This document shows, piece after piece, positions 31,441-44,882 of a DNA stretch of 64,000 nt; the stretch's first letter is position 1, and each line of letters starts with the position of its first letter. The stretch is taken from positions 124,001 through 188,000 of the forward strand of contig JAKSZP010009239.1 in the NCBI GenBank assembly GCA_022478985.1. The letters run 5' to 3'. Below the pieces are notes generated by a model. The model made no database searches and had not been told where the DNA came from. It saw nothing but the letters and a program-made list of their open reading frames with translations. This DNA is from Massospora cicadina (Eukaryota > Entomophthoromycota > Entomophthoromycetes > Entomophthorales > Entomophthoraceae). The position numbers and the translations under genes were made by a program.

Positions 31441-34400
31441 TGAGGTAATCAGGATTATATCCCTGTACAGCCTCAAGAATGTTTAGCGACCTCTAATGAC
31501 TCTAATGTTGTCATACCTGAAGAAGACGATCTGGTATCCATCAATAAAAAACCTGATACCGCTTACTCTTATTATGATGAATCTTTATGTTTCTCACTCT
31601 GTTTCCTCGGTTTGGGAGCTTAGTTACTCGCATTGCTGTTTGAGTTAATAAGATCTCTTTCCATGCCAGTGTTACCTGTGGCTCCCCCAGTTATTTTAAT
31701 TCATCTAAACTGATGAAGTTTATCAAAGTATCTCTCAACTTGCCTCACTACATGAAATATCGCACAGCTTGATAACAACGCATTCTGTCCATTGGCCTAT
31801 TCTTCACTGCCCATCCGCTTTGGCAAGCCATTTGTTAATGCATCAGCCATTTCATTAGACAACCCAAGCTACAACCTTCTCCTTGGGACTCAGTTGCTCT
31901 GGAACAAATCTATTGTCAAACACTATGATAAAACAATTCTTATTTTCAGGACACAGGATCCTATTAGTCTTTGAAACCTCCTGCAATGCCAAGACATAGG
32001 TAAAAATAGTGCTTGCCTGTTGGAAAGTGAAAGCCGAATTGACAGGCTCAAGCATCATGTTTGAGGTTCACAAGTACAGATACACCCTCCTGCGGTAGAT
32101 GGCCAAGAAGACATGCTTATTTATTTTTTAAGACGACTAGTATTCCACCAAAATCCAGGTCATTGTCAATACCCAGGTAAATATCAATATTCCCTTGAGC
32201 AATTACTGGAAATACAAAGCATGGTTGAGCCATCATTCAAGGAAATCCTAAACTGTTTAGGAATTTTAGATCACGCCTATTCTGGATCCTTATCAAAGCT
32301 GCTGGCTACTCTCACTGACAAACCTAATACAGTGGATCCTAATACTCCAGCCGCTTATGTTTTCCTCCCTCCTGTAGAAATCATTGATGTAAATAGTTTT
32401 GTAAGTCTAAAAATATTTGGGTCTTAAACACCCCCATTGGAGCTCTAGTTGACACATCAATTGGGTAAGAGCTCACTAGTGAACGACTGAGCCAAGTTAA
32501 GAAATTACTGGAAGTATACTCCGACCTCTTCTCAACCTCTACCTAAGATTTCAGGAAAACAATGTGGTTTTATATCACTTTGAGACTAGAGACTCTCAAC
32601 CCATTTAATCTCATCACTACTAGAAGATTAATAGTGAAGAGGCTCAGGTGGCTTTTGAGCTCAAGCAGCTACTTGATGCCGGTCTATTGGAGCTTTCTAT
32701 AGCCCTTGGGCCTCTCCTCTCCTGTTGAGTTATGAAGAAGGATGGAAGTTATTGTGTAATGATGGACTATTTTTAGACTTAACTCTATTAACAAGAAGGA
32801 CAATTACCCCTTGCCCTGGATCAACAACTCGCTCCACTTGCCTGAATAATCACAATATTTTTCTGCTATGGATCTCGCTAATGGATACTAGCATTTAGAG
32901 CTATTCCCTGAATATCAATCTAAATGTGCGCTCATAGCCAGTGAAGGGTTATTTGAGCCATCAAGGATGTTACAGGATCTTTTCAATGCACTTGACACCT
33001 TACAATACGCCATGGACGGGATCCAAGGAAACTTAAATCTATCCTGTGGCCTTGTATACCTTGATGATATTACTGTCTTATCACAAACCTTCAACGGCCA
33101 CCTGAAACATCACTTGAAAGTTTTTTATCATTTTAGAAAGGCCTCGATTAAGCTCAAGCCTTTTAATTTCTCTTTTTTCCAATATGAAATGAAACCTTAG
33201 ACACAAGGTCTCAAAACATGGAATTCAGCTTATTCTGGGTAAATCGCTTCCATTGAGAATATATCACGCCCTCATAGCCTTGGGATATTTAAGTATTCCT
33301 TGGCATGGTGGGTTATTATTATCAGTTCATCACTTGGTTTGCCAATTTAGCTGAACCCCTAGTCTAGCTTCTACAAAAAAATGTACCTTTTTTGCGGCGA
33401 CCTGAACAGGAACAGGCATTAAATGCGTTGAGGACTGCTCTTTGTACTAAACTATTTTAGTTCATCTGTGGTGTGACTGGCCATTTTTGCTATCCACTAA
33501 TGCTAGCGACGTCATGGTCTAGGCCATTCTTAGCTTAGCACACTGACGATCAGGTCAACCATCCAGTGATTATTTTAGAAAGACTCTAAGAAAGGCTGAA
33601 AGAAATCATAATGTTACCAAGCGCAATTTTATGTCTTTTTTATTGGAAATCAAGTATTTCCAGCCCTAACTATATGACACCCATTCATCATCATCACTGA
33701 CCATTCCTCACTCTGACGGCTGCAGTAGATGAAGGACCCAGACAGCTGGTTAGCAAGATGGGCATTAAGACTGCATAACTACGCCTTTACCATTGTCCAT
33801 TGCTCAGGAATAAATAAATTATAATGCCGATGGTCTTATGAGGATGCTAGTACTGGACACCTTGATCCCTGAAGAAGACCAACTGTATGATCTAATTGAC
33901 TGGCCTGAGAAATGGGAGTTGAAAGCTCCTAAGGTCCAAACTGAATAATTAAAAATGACTCAGGACACTCGAATCCAAGTGGGAATCTGTATGAGAAAAT
34001 AAACAAGAAATGGCTCACTTATATCCTCCCTTCTTCCCAAACTGATGATACACTTTAAGGATAAATGACTGGAGCACAGGGCAGTTAAAAAAACTCACAA
34101 ATGGCTAAAGAAGTGAAACTATCGGGATCATATGGGAGATTATTCAAGAACATATAGTGGCTTGTATGATTTGTTGAACTCAAGATTGGGCTAGTCATCA
34201 GTACCAACACTTAGTTGTAGCTCTTTAAGTCCATAAAATACTGTTAGCATTGATGTGTTGGGCTCTTTTTCGCTGGGTTACATGTCCATAAATATATCCT
34301 ACTAGATGTGGACCATTTGACTAAATTTAGTCAAAAGCAATCTCTGTTCCCGTTGCCACTAAAAAAGCCATAGCCCTAAACTTTATCTGATCTGATTTCT

Positions 34401-35087
34401 CCCAGCATCGATGCCCACAAACTTTACTTTTGGACAATGGGCTAAACTTCACTTTTCAGGTAGTGCAATAACTAGCTTCACTTTTTGGAACTAACCAAAG
34501 TTTCATCACCCCATATAATCCCTCGATCAATAGGGCGGTGGAACATGCTAATAGAACTCTTGTTTCTATTTTGCAGAAGATGCCACCTCTGACCCTACGC
34601 ACTGGAACCACTATCTACCCAGCGCCTTGCTATCTTACCAGATAAGCTACTCTCGAATGATCAAGAATTCCACCTATAAATCTCTATTGAGCGTACCCCT
34701 CAACTACCAAGCAGCGTTCATCCCCTACTGGATACCTATATATCTGAGAATCCTGTTTGACAATGATGGCCTTAGCTGATGAATTTGTCCGGCTTCAGGC
34801 CCTCAGCACTTAAAAAATTGTCACGACCACAGAAAGGGAGGCATCACAATTTAAATTTTAGCTGACCCTACTTACTGATCATTCAACTAGGTGCTCAATT
34901 TCTCTTTTATCACTATTAAACTGGAGGATGACAGGTAATCTCAACGTTCTCTGGTCTGGACCCTACAAGGCATTCATAAGGTGGACTCTGAATATTCCAT
35001 TGCCAACTTCAATCAGGGGACAGTGTAGACATAGTACATGACTGATTTTTATGGCCCTATACCACCAATAAGATCTTGAGGGGGCGT
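31441..35087 (+). pseudogene. Protease to integrase of element 5 (badly broken)
   Basis: Protease: ALDNPSYNLLLGTQLLW at about 31850-31900; the active site near 31670 is lost. Linker: ILDHAYSGSLSKLLATLTDK at about 32262. RT is at about 32640-33350, with the catalytic VYLDD at 33057-33068 intact and FLGMVGYYYQF-like sequence after. RNase H lies at about 33480-33860. Integrase: WLKK and CMIC of the zinc domain near 34110-34180; LLLDNGLNFTFQVVQ and INRAVEHANRTL of the core at about 34420-34560, where Glu is kept; SGPYK near 34956. Assignments rest on alignment to element 4. Confidence 0.7.
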
Positions 35088-35553
35088 TTTCAGGATTCAA
35101 GATGATGATTGAGTCGAAATTTCTACTCCCAAATTAAGCCTGATAAGTCAGCTTACAAGCCTTGATGAACATACCTTGTGATTGAAGACACTGATGGGTA
35201 ATTTGATCAGGAAGCATCACGTGCATGTAAATCGATATAGATGCCTTCTGGAATTGCACCTCCACTTCCAAATATTGAAAGGCGTACCTCTTAACATTGT
35301 TGTCATGGGGCTAACGTAGAACAATGGGGGCAAAAATTAGGAGTTTGGTCTGAAAGAATGTGAAAGATCCTGATTGATGGGGCTTTGGAGGTCTTCTCAA
35401 TGTCATGTCCCCACTCACCGTATAAATATCGAATTTTTTAACTCAATAAAGTAGTTTTTTCACATAGGTTTCTTCACTGATATCTCCGCTATTTTCTCAT
35501 CTTTGAGCTCATTTTGAACTTCGTCTACACTCAAGAGAACTTTTAAGCTGACA
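35088..35553 (+). repeat. 3' LTR of element 5 (466 bp)
   Basis: Begins TTTCAGGATTCAAGATGATG and ends TTAAGCTGACA. CCGTATAAATATC and CAATAAAGTAG match the 5' LTR. Confidence 0.8.
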
Positions 35554-36699
35554 ATCATCTCCATTATTATGTCTGCCAATCCATTGAGCATGCTGCAAAA
35601 GCTGTCAAATTCTCCATTTCTAATCGACCTAACTCATTTTAACCATGATATGTTCCTTGTTATAAAAAAATGATCTGACCCAATTAGTTATATTAATATC
35701 AGTGTCGGAAAATTGACTTTGGGCTCTGCTAGTTGGCAGGCTAACCAGTATGAAGACTGGTCAGCCCTTGCCCTTTTGCCTTAGGCGTCAGGGCTAGCAG
35801 TGCTGGCTAACCCCTTGCCATGCCACCTGCACCATTTTGGGGATCCCCTATACTCTTTTTCTAAACAACAAAATAAATATAAACTTAAATAATAATAAGA
35901 ATGAGCAAAGGGAGATATTTTTTGATAAGGAAGCGCCAGGTCTTATACTCTTACAATAGGGCTACTGCTCCCATCACTGACCTATCAGCTCTTCCGCTGG
36001 TTCTTTTAGCCAACCACTTCTCTTCTTCTTACACTACTTCTTATACTCTATTCTCTTCCCAGGCGTCAACCCTCTCACTCCATCCTTCCCAATGTCCAAA
36101 TTAGTTTTGGTTCATCCTGGCCTTATGTCACCGGTGAACCATATAAATAATTAATCCAATTAAATGTCTAATTTGTATTTGAGCTTCTAGTTGATATAAT
36201 TGCACCGGAAACAACTTTAGTTGCTCACTTTGACTCGGAATATCTCAGCATCTTGCTGACATCTATTCTCCTCCTATTTTAATAATAAATGAGGCACCAG
36301 AAACAACCCCAGCCACCTTAAACTCATAATTTGTTGGATCCGTCAACATCAGATTATCAGGCAGAGAATGAATGAGCGAATACATTGGCTTTCCACTGGG
36401 AATCCCACAATGGACCACCAATGGCTGTTGGCATCAGCCACTGATTTTGCTGACAGATTGGATCATCCTTGGCTATTAGTCACCAGTGATCCTTCTACTA
36501 ATTTGGGGCCACCAATTGGCCCCACTCGAACCTAAATACCAAACTTGGCAGAATACTAATTTTGGCTTAACCCAAATTGGGGAGCAACTAACCAGCAATT
36601 AAACCAAATAACATGAAATTTAGTCATTAAACCATTCCACCAGGATTGGATATATCATTCCAAATATTGATAAATCATGGAAGGATTCCATCTGGTTAA
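35554..36699. other. Unassigned sequence between element 5 and F1
   Basis: There is one open frame, 35901-36104, rich in Ser and Leu, but it matches nothing I know and has no support from a second copy. It may be the 5' part of F1 or of another decayed element. Confidence 0.3.
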
Positions 36700-38200
36700 A
36701 AATCATGACAATCAGCTCAAAATCTTAAGGATTGTCGCCCTACCTGTCTCTTCCACCCTTGGGCTGCCCCATTAAGAACATCGGTTGCCCCTACTGCATC
36801 TTTATGGATTGTTCTTGTGGAATTTGGTATGTTATATAAACAAATTACTCCTCAATCTATCTCTATAGGTTCCTTTTAAGATTTATCTGAACATCTAAGC
36901 CCCTGGCATTCTGTAACATCTACTAGACATTGTCAACCCCTACTAAGATGGGAAATCTTCTTCAAACTAGCTGTTACCCTGACGGATCTGACCCCATCCT
37001 TCAGCTTGTAGTCTACAATGGGGCCACTTGTTTACAGACCTTACACATCTGCCACAATATGACCTAGTTCCCATATGATTGTCTGTTAATTCCTCCTCGT
37101 ACCACTATCCCTGCTGCCCCAACCATCCGTTATGGACCTAGGTTAAAGGCGGACATATGATCTTGACATCCTGTTTTGTGTTGGATCACTCAAAACACGA
37201 ATTCCCCTCCATTGCAGCTTTCAACCAATTTTAGCCCATCTCTGCCAGCACCCAGCCCACCACCAATCTCAGGGCATTTTCTGTCTGGGGTACAATCCTG
37301 CCCCCTCCCCCAAAGCCTGCTGCTGCAGCGGTTCCTGAGCCAGCCAATCAGGCCCCTCATCATACCAGAATTTCAATCGCTGTAGCCAATAAGTTAGTGA
37401 CTTGGACTAAGGTTCATCCCCAAGATTCCCCAAATTTACAACAAGCCCCAATTTTTTTCTAAGACTCCAATCTAGTTTACTCAGAATCCTTGGGGTTGTT
37501 GCTGAAGTTGAATTGGGTGAATTAATTTAATTTTTTTAATCTCCACTTTAATAATTCTAAATTTGTATTATGATGTTCAGTTCCCCCTCATTTTTATACC
37601 CAGAAAAGCCGCTCCATTCCACAGTTACCACCATCTTGCTGCTAAAGTGACTTCCACGCCTAACTGTTATCCCCTCTGAAAAGCTATCACTAAGTTATTA
37701 TTGATGCTTACAGGGGGTATTCCTCCTCAAAATACCTCTTTGTCCATTATCCCTTTGGTAAGCATGACATTCTTAAGTTTTATAAAACAGCCAACGACGC
37801 CATTCAAAACTTTGCTGTAGTAGTGTGGAATATAAATTCAAGATTACCTGCACCAATTTTGCTACTTTTACCAAGCTCCCAATGCCTGCACACAGGATAA
37901 AAAAGCCATTACAAATTATATTAGCAGTCTTACCAAAGCCAGCAATTTTATCAGCATCCTATTATTGGGTTTAAAAATCTCATAACGCCAATACCCTAAA
38001 CCCTTACTCTCCGCCTTAACCCGTGCTATGCTCTGGGATGATAAAGCCAGTGAGGATGAGCCACCAATACTAATCCCCTTCCACCATGGTTAAGTGGCTC
38101 TCCGCTGACCACCCTAGTTGTGTTTTTGTTCCTTGTGTGTTTAAATCCGTTCATTTTGGTCATTTCAGCTCGTTTTAATAAAGCTATTTATTTTTTGCTC
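36700..38200 (+). mobile_element. F1: ORF1-only LINE relative, decayed
   Basis: Pieces align with F4: IVLVEFGMLYKQITP with ITIVVQFAGLPTHISP, and GSDPILQLVVYNGA with GSSPILQFVVSNEA. A broken knuckle, CFVLDHSKHEF, is at about 37170-37203. The end, KPLLSALTRAM to a stop at 38091, aligns with the end of F4. A TTTTAATAAAGC poly(A)-type signal follows at about 38174. No endonuclease or RT is seen before or after. The 5' limit is uncertain. Confidence 0.55.
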
Positions 38201-40679
38201 TTTGGTCATTTTTAATGTATTTCTCCTTGTTGTCATACCTCAAATAAACAATATTATGTGGGCTCTAATGACAACCTATGATCTGTAGTTTTACCAGCAA
38301 CGTGAGTAGATGTTCTTAGTACATAGATCTGCCTTCATGCTATTTAAGTTATAAAGAAAAAAATATATGCCATGGTGACCTTTTCAACCCTATATAGCAT
38401 ATAACAATATGTCTGTAAATTGGTACATTGTAAAGCAACAGGTATTGGGGTAATGTTCGACTGATAACCTTATTTACAACTTTGTCTATTTGAAATGACC
38501 ATGTTTTGGCATTTAGTCCATGGGTGATTCAAATAATGTGAGTAAATCCTATTTCTTTTCAAATAAGTATTGCAAGCAAAGCCCAACAGAAGCAAGTTGT
38601 AGGCCGGGAAAAACTGATGCAATGAAAGAAATCCCTTTAACCAAACAAGAAAAGTTTAACAAAAGCTAAGGATGTAGGGAAGAAGGTGATTTTAGTAGAA
38701 TTCCTATAATAAGCCCCAACCACATGATCCTATTTTGCACGTGAATATTACCTGGACTGATGTGGGCATTGCGGTACAAGTGGTTGTAAAAAAATGTTAT
38801 GACATGAAGAGGATATTGGCCATATAGGAGTACAATAATCATCCAATGCTGAGAAACTTTGGCTAGCAAGAATGATGCTTTTGCTGAATCTTAGTACCCT
38901 TATCATGCCATAGTTTCTATCAAGGGTCTCTCTAAACTAATTTGTAAGTCTTGAGGAACTTCTCCTACATTTGGACCGGGTGGCATTTCCCGTTTCAATC
39001 AAAAAAGGGTCCAAAAAGGCTAGCTGCCCCTCTTGTCACCCAGGGCGACCTTGCCCATGTTGTGGATGAGCAATGGGCAACATCCTACCCTTTACAGATC
39101 TCGCCACCAAAACCCATATTAACTTTGAATGAATTGATATAACAAATCAAAGTGATTTGTGCCAAGCTTTTGAATAGCTGACATTATTTTGGGATGAAAG
39201 GCTTGAACAAAATTGAGGGCAACGAGCCTTTAGCATCAAAAGCTGAGAGCCCCAAACCCATAGCAACAAAGCCTGACAGGCGCACAAACTTTAATTGATG
39301 AAGAATCCAGTGTAGAATTGTCAGCAAAACTTGATGGCATCGGGCCATTGGTAAATGCTGACGCCAGTTTAAAAACCCTCCCAAACAGTACCAAAACCCC
39401 CAGACAACAGTTCTCGTCAGGTTCAATGTATGGCAGAGCGACTGAAGTGGATGGGTTGGTCATCACAAACCTGTTCCTAACCTCCTGGAACCACCTCTAT
39501 GTGGGTGATCTTGGGTGGTTCCCATTTCCTGCCAGGTGAGACTTTATCACTCTAGTCATCAAAACTGAAAAAAATTGGCAAAATCAGGTGTCCGTGGATG
39601 AACTGACAGTGACTTGGCCTGCTGCTGACAATTTTGAAGTCAGTTTAAATTAAATAATTCCCCCCATTTGAAGTTTGCTGGGCTAGGCGAATCTTTGAGG
39701 GCTTCTATCTCCAGTTTTGCTAAGCTATTCCCCAAATCAATCGTCTATTTAAGCAGTCATAACACACTGAGGAAGTTTATTTTTTATTTTACAATTTTAA
39801 ATTTAATAAAATCCGTACCCAATCCGATTTTTCCCTTATGAAGAAGTTTAAACCCCCAATTTTTATCTCACTATTCCCAGCACCTAAACCCACAGACCCC
39901 GAGGCCATGTCAGCCTGGTTCTTACCAGGTTGCTATTTGCAATTATGACCTTTTGGCGTTCATTGGTTAACTTCCTCACTACACAAAACGTCGTTCAGGT
40001 AGCAGCGCCTCTGGCATTTAGGCTTTCCTTCTAGATGTCTGGGCATCCAGGCTGGCAGGCTTGTTTAAACTTTTTTGCCGTCATCATGAACTAACCTCCA
40101 ACTCATAACCTTGTATAAGGTCTCCATGAATATACTTTTCAAAGATCACTACTAAAGTTAGTACAAAGTAAGGAGGATAGGTTTTTTGACTTATAAAAGA
40201 ATGCAGCCTTCACTCTTATAAAATGTTTGAATGCTATGACTACACGGCTGTGTAAACCCTCACTTTGGGTGGCAGCTACAAGGACTTTGATGGAAGATTA
40301 GTTGGCCGAAAAACCCCATAACCCAAAACGCTCCTTTGTGCCTTCATCTGAGCATGGGTCCTGTCAGGGTAAGTGAAGCTATGCCCAAGGCCAAGTTGAT
40401 GCTTAATACCCAGTAAGCTAGGCTTTCATTTACACTCAAGACTAATGTATCAAAGGAGTTTTGCATCAGGTGTTAATTTTAACACCTAAATTTACAGATG
40501 CATCTTATGATGACACATACTTGGGCTGTATAAGAGCCAAGTAAGCCCAAATTTGTGTTAGTTGTCAACTTGCAGTTCCCGCGGAACTACATTTGTAACC
40601 AAGCAACTAGTAAAATTGTAGCCATAAAGGCCTCTAGATGATAAGAAGATATCTACTATTGTCAAGAAAGTATCTGTAA
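38201..40679. other. Unassigned repeat-like DNA
   Basis: Short open frames at 38951-39142 and 39318-39539, and a helical, gag-like reading at about 39830-40370 in shifting frames (SFIKCLNAMTTRLCK is an example). I cannot tie these to a family, and no LTR pair was found. Confidence 0.3.
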
Positions 40680-42120
40680 CTCACTCATTCCCTGAGAGGC
40701 AGTGGGGGATGCACGACCACACAACCATGGAACAGCCCGCTATCAACAGAGTAAAAAATGCACTGCAAAGGGTTTTAATTACCCAGATGACCCAAGGAGA
40801 GGGTGTACAAAATTATATTAATTACTAGATATACTAAAAATGCGAGGACTTGGTTAGACACCAACGAGGAGTCCATCACAATTGCAGATCAGAGTCTAGG
40901 TTCTTGATGCCTTGACCCTGAGGGGTCCAGGCTCCACCAAAAGAAAAATAGAATCCATATATAAATTAGACTAGTAAATTAACCTATATAGTTTGAGATC
41001 TCCTCAAGGAGGTATGAAAAGAGGTCAAACTAGGAGACCATCTGATAATAAGAATGAAAGGAATTCTTATAAAAAAGTCAACCAACAGACAAGGTTCTTC
41101 TCAACAAAACTACCTTAAAGGAATTGGGTGACTATTTTCCATCTGGCTAGGAAATTCATTCAATCCAACCAATTATTGCAACTTACCGTCCATCATATTG
41201 TTATAGCATGTGTAGAATTTCACTTAAAAATTGACTAAAGTTGAATTTTCCTGATTTGGCAATATTGTAAATTGAATGGGACATGAATCCCCATTCTCCA
41301 AGCAAACATAACAGCCCATTTAAATTAATAATTTAGCTGTTGCATTTCAGCGCTGTGGAAAGTGATGCTTACCCACCCATCACAGCAAACCTATAATGAA
41401 AACTGGACTTATTTTGCTCGCATCCAGCGTTGGTTTAGGATTTGCTTCAGGTTAGGCTAGTCTAATAATTTTTACCCTTAGCCTTGCTCCGCTCAGGCTT
41501 ATTTCTACAACCCATCTATATGATCATGTTAATAACCATATCATTGTCCTCCGGCTTTTGAGACGCAACCCCCTCCAGGGGCGTCATCCAGGGAAAAGTT
41601 CTTTTGGGCGGGAGCCAGCTTCATGATGGTGATAACTGGTTTATCCTTGGTCCCTGCTGCCTCCAAGAAATTCTCGTGGAATGCATCGATGAGGTCTTGT
41701 CCTTGGATGCTGTACTGTGCTGGAACCCAGCTATCTCTATGACATCAAACCCTTTCCACAACACCAGGTACTTAAGTCTTCTCCTCAAATGAATGGAGGT
41801 TATACCACATCTGCTTCTCACTCCAGGGTCCCATCCACGAGGTATGCCTCTGGGATCTCTAACAGGGGACCCTCAAACAATGTCATCTTGCTTTAATGAT
41901 ACACAGAAAAGATCTGAAATAATGGGGTGGAGCCAACTGGAAAGAGGCATTACCCACCGTTCTGACTATGTGGTAAGGTACTATCCACTTCAGACCTAGT
42001 TTTTTTATGGCTGCTTAATTGAAATATTCCTGGCATCAAGCAGCACAAGATACCATCCTTGTATGCAGGACCCACCCAACACTTAGCATCTTCGTTCTCC
42101 TTATAAATATTTATGGTGTC
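40680..42120 (-). mobile_element. 3' fragment of an element 1 relative (LTR, chromodomain, integrase end)
   Basis: From about 40680 to 41545 the sequence aligns with the element 1 LTR. The chromodomain, at about 41750-41870 on the minus strand, reads RRRLKYLVLWKGFDVIE. The integrase end at about 41990-42110 reads CWVGPAYKDG, matching CVGPAYKEGDLV in element 1. The copy stops at about 42120, with no more pol. It shows that the chromodomain of element 1 was once intact. Confidence 0.7.
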
Positions 42121-42494
42121 ATTAGATGGTGTTGACCACTATTTCCTATTTTACTGACCAACCGTTCAATATTTTCTAATTTATTTATATCTGTATTTTA
42201 GACTAATGTTTTGATTCCTCTGCCTTGACTCTGATGTTAATCTGACACATTAATTTACAGCGTATTGTCTTAAAGTTGCTGGCTTTATTAAATTATTTTA
42301 TGGCAAAATATTTTGCCCATGCGCCTACATTAAATATTTAGCTGAATAGCTATCAGGATCATATCCTTACCACCCCACCAGCAATATCCCCCAAATTATT
42401 TACTATCAATTAACAAGGATTTCTGGCGTCATGAATTAAGTCCCTTTTTATTATTAATCTTCTCCCTTTCCCCATTGGCGTAAAAACAATTGTC
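42121..42494. other. Unassigned AT-rich stretch
   Basis: Nothing recognisable; no open frame of note. Confidence 0.4.
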
Positions 42495-42507
42495 AAGTGT
42501 TTTGCCC

Positions 42508-42804
42508 ACCCTCTAGGGGGTGGAAGGTGAGTCAGTAAGGGTGTACAGCTACCAACCTGAAGGTTGCGGGTTCAATTCCTGCCCTTTGCACACCAATCGG
42601 GGTGCCAGCCAAAGGAAGCTATTGGCGGTTAGTAGGTCTAATAACACGAAAACCTTACCCATAACTTAACCAGAAAAATTTGAGTCCCAATTCGGAGGTG
42701 GAAAAACTTTCTTTGATGGAGTTGACCCTGTTCAGGTTTCATGTCGTTTCTTTCTTTCTTTCAGTAATGCCTGTCTCCTGGTCAGCTTGCCTCAGTTAAA
42801 CAAA
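42508..42804 (+). mobile_element. tRNA-headed SINE, copy 1 (297 bp)
   Basis: The head resembles a tRNA: GTGAGTCAGTAAGGG can serve as an A box, AACCTGAAGGTT forms a hairpin, and the B box GGTTCAATTCC is at 42569-42579. The body and the tail (CTCCTGGTCAGCTTGCCTC, then AGTTAAACAAA) match copy 2. The flanks repeat AAGTGTTTTGCCC exactly at 42495-42507 and 42805-42817, a 13-bp target duplication. Confidence 0.9.
42569..42579 (+). promoter_or_regulatory. Pol III B box of SINE copy 1
   Basis: GGTTCAATTCC, one change from the consensus GGTTCGANTCC, and followed by CTGCCC as in a T-arm. Confidence 0.8.
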
Positions 42805-42963
42805 AAGTGTTTTGCCCCCTAAAATCCAAACCAATGATCTTTACCATTTTCCAAAATAATAATGAGCTTCTTGGTACCCTACTTTGTAGTTTAATATGAT
42901 GGGTATGGCAAATTGTAGGAATCTTTTTAGCACTAGTTGTGCTCTACTAAAAAGGAGGAGCCG

Positions 42964-44827
42964 CCATGCATCTTTATTTGCGAAATGGGCTAAACAAAGG
43001 GATTATTAGAAATAAAAATCCTAATATGGCACCTCAGCTAACAGCCTAAGAAGCCATATCTGAAGGTGAGGAAGCTTTGTGAAAATTTTTGTCCAGCGCC
43101 CACTTTATATGGTGGACCATGGAGTACAGCATTGGGGTGGGAGCATCAGTGACATGGGGCATAAGGAGGTGTAGTTGTGGGTTTTCTTTGTTAATGAGGC
43201 CTGCATTGTCCATCACCTCAACGTATTGAGCAAGTTGATGCTCAGCAAAAGTGATGAAAGCATGCACCCAATTGATTGACCTGATGCGCCAGTGGGTATT
43301 AGGATAATTGAGGTTATAAAAGAGAAGTTTTTTTGGCATCAATGCAAGCGCATCTCACACCAAAAGCAAGCTCCTCAATTTCATCCTTTGCATCTTCCTC
43401 AAAATTATGGGGAAAATTGGGGTTAGGAATACCCTCAACAATGGGCTCCATCGCCCCATGAAGATGCTGGTGAAGTAGGGTGTTAAGGGGCAGCTTCAGC
43501 CTCAATTACCAATTTTTTTAAATTTTTTTATATACCAGAAACTGTTTTAGGGAGAAAATGGCGGTGATGCAAATTGGAAGAATCAACGAAGAACTCCTCC
43601 AAAGCAAAATCAAGCTCCACATGTACAGCCAATCATCCTCATCAATTCATTTGAGAGCCTAAAATGGATTAGATTCAGCCAGTGCTGGGCCAGACACTGG
43701 AATTGGGGAAGTGGCGAAAGCTGATTGGCCAGATGCCATCAACCACAACAGCTCAGCAGAAACTAGTTCAGCCATTGACTCAGGATTCCGTAATCTGGTT
43801 GAATTATTAAAAATTTTAAAATTTGGTTTTTAATTTGCCGCCACTTTGGGAGCAGCACCTAATTTACCTGAGGTTTGGGGTGGGAGAATTAATCCCCATT
43901 TAAAAAATTGGGGTGAATTCTGATGCCAGCCCAACTCCCAAGTGAGGAGTGGTGAAAGAGGCAGAGATGGAAACAGTAAGGCACTCGTGCTTCAAGTGGT
44001 TAATCTTGAAACACAAGGGGAAAATGAAGCAGCCACATTTGACGTGTGCCCATAATGGGTGATCAGAAGTGGATCTGATCACAGTGCAGGGGGGGAATTT
44101 GAGGTGGGCTTTGCAATAGAATGGGTGGATCACTGCAAAGGCACGGGCCCTGCCAGATGATCCAGCCCATTTGGAACATGAACTGCAACATAAGCTCTGC
44201 GCCATAAATAGCCAAACCCTTTTTGTAAGCTTGTGGTGGATGCGTTTGGGGATAGATGGGAGGGCAACCCAGGAACTGGACCAATAAAGTGGCCTCATCC
44301 TAAAGTCAGGTTTGAATGGTGGGGATGGGTTTTTTTTTAAAAGCTAAATGCAGCTTGGCTACAGCTACTGAATCAGCTCAGAGTGGAAGCTGAGATCAAA
44401 TTACCCCTTAAAGGGGCAGAAGTTAATATTGCTGGCGGGTTTAAAAATCACTGTGGCCATCTTGATGATGACCGTGCTTGCATATAGAAGAGATTACCAT
44501 ATTTGACTTGGAGGCCAAGCTGCAAATTGCTCCATATGAGCACCAAAGGGCTCTGGACACCACCTGGGAGCTTGTGAGATGGTGAGCCAAGTCCTAAGAG
44601 GGTACATAACGCCTGGTAGCGTTGGGAGGACTAGCAGAGACAGAGTGGGTGAACTTTGGTGTCAGTCAAAAGATGCTAGATGGCGGCGCACCACCAATTC
44701 AAGTGGGGGCATCAGGCGCCAATTGCAGTGACATTGGTAAGTTTTGGCATGATTGAGCGGTCATTTCTTGTATTTTTAAAAAACAAATTTGGCTTTGATT
44801 TAGTTTTAAAGTGAAAGAAAGATCTTT
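42964..44827 (-). mobile_element. F2: ORF1-only LINE relative, left arm of an inverted repeat
   Basis: On the minus strand it starts with ATCTTTCTTTCACTTT at 44827 and ends with AAATAAAGATGCATGG at 42964. The product includes GPCLCSDPP, then the knuckle at 43981-44022, FPLCFKINHLKHEC, where the first Cys of C-P-L-C is Phe. The end is at 43046-43342: PHVTDAPTPMLYSMVHHIKW. Frames at 43046-43342, 43314-43505 and 43900-44298 carry the pieces. There is no room for endonuclease or RT. It mirrors F3. Confidence 0.7.
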
Positions 44828-44882
44828 GTACGGGATCTTTTCTTTTCAACTAAAGGTTTATATGTTTGATGAAGAACCTTTG

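Larger units (their letters stand above)
22359..35553 (+). mobile_element. Element 5: degraded Ty3/Gypsy relative of element 4, split by element 6
   Basis: LTRs at 22359-22833 and 35088-35553 share start, TATA region and end with each other and, more distantly, with element 4. A primer binding site is at 22838 and a G-rich tract lies before the 3' LTR. Gag, protease, RT, RNase H and integrase follow the element 4 order and are recognisable by alignment to it, with stops and shifts every few dozen codons. It is far more decayed than element 4. Element 6 interrupts gag at 23331/29917. The flanks, ATTTT and ATCAT, match at only three of five positions. Confidence 0.8.

Noticed and set aside
42520..42600. 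Possible functional tRNA gene
   Set aside because: It has a B box and hairpins but no full cloverleaf, and it continues into a 297-bp repeat with target duplications, so it is a SINE head.
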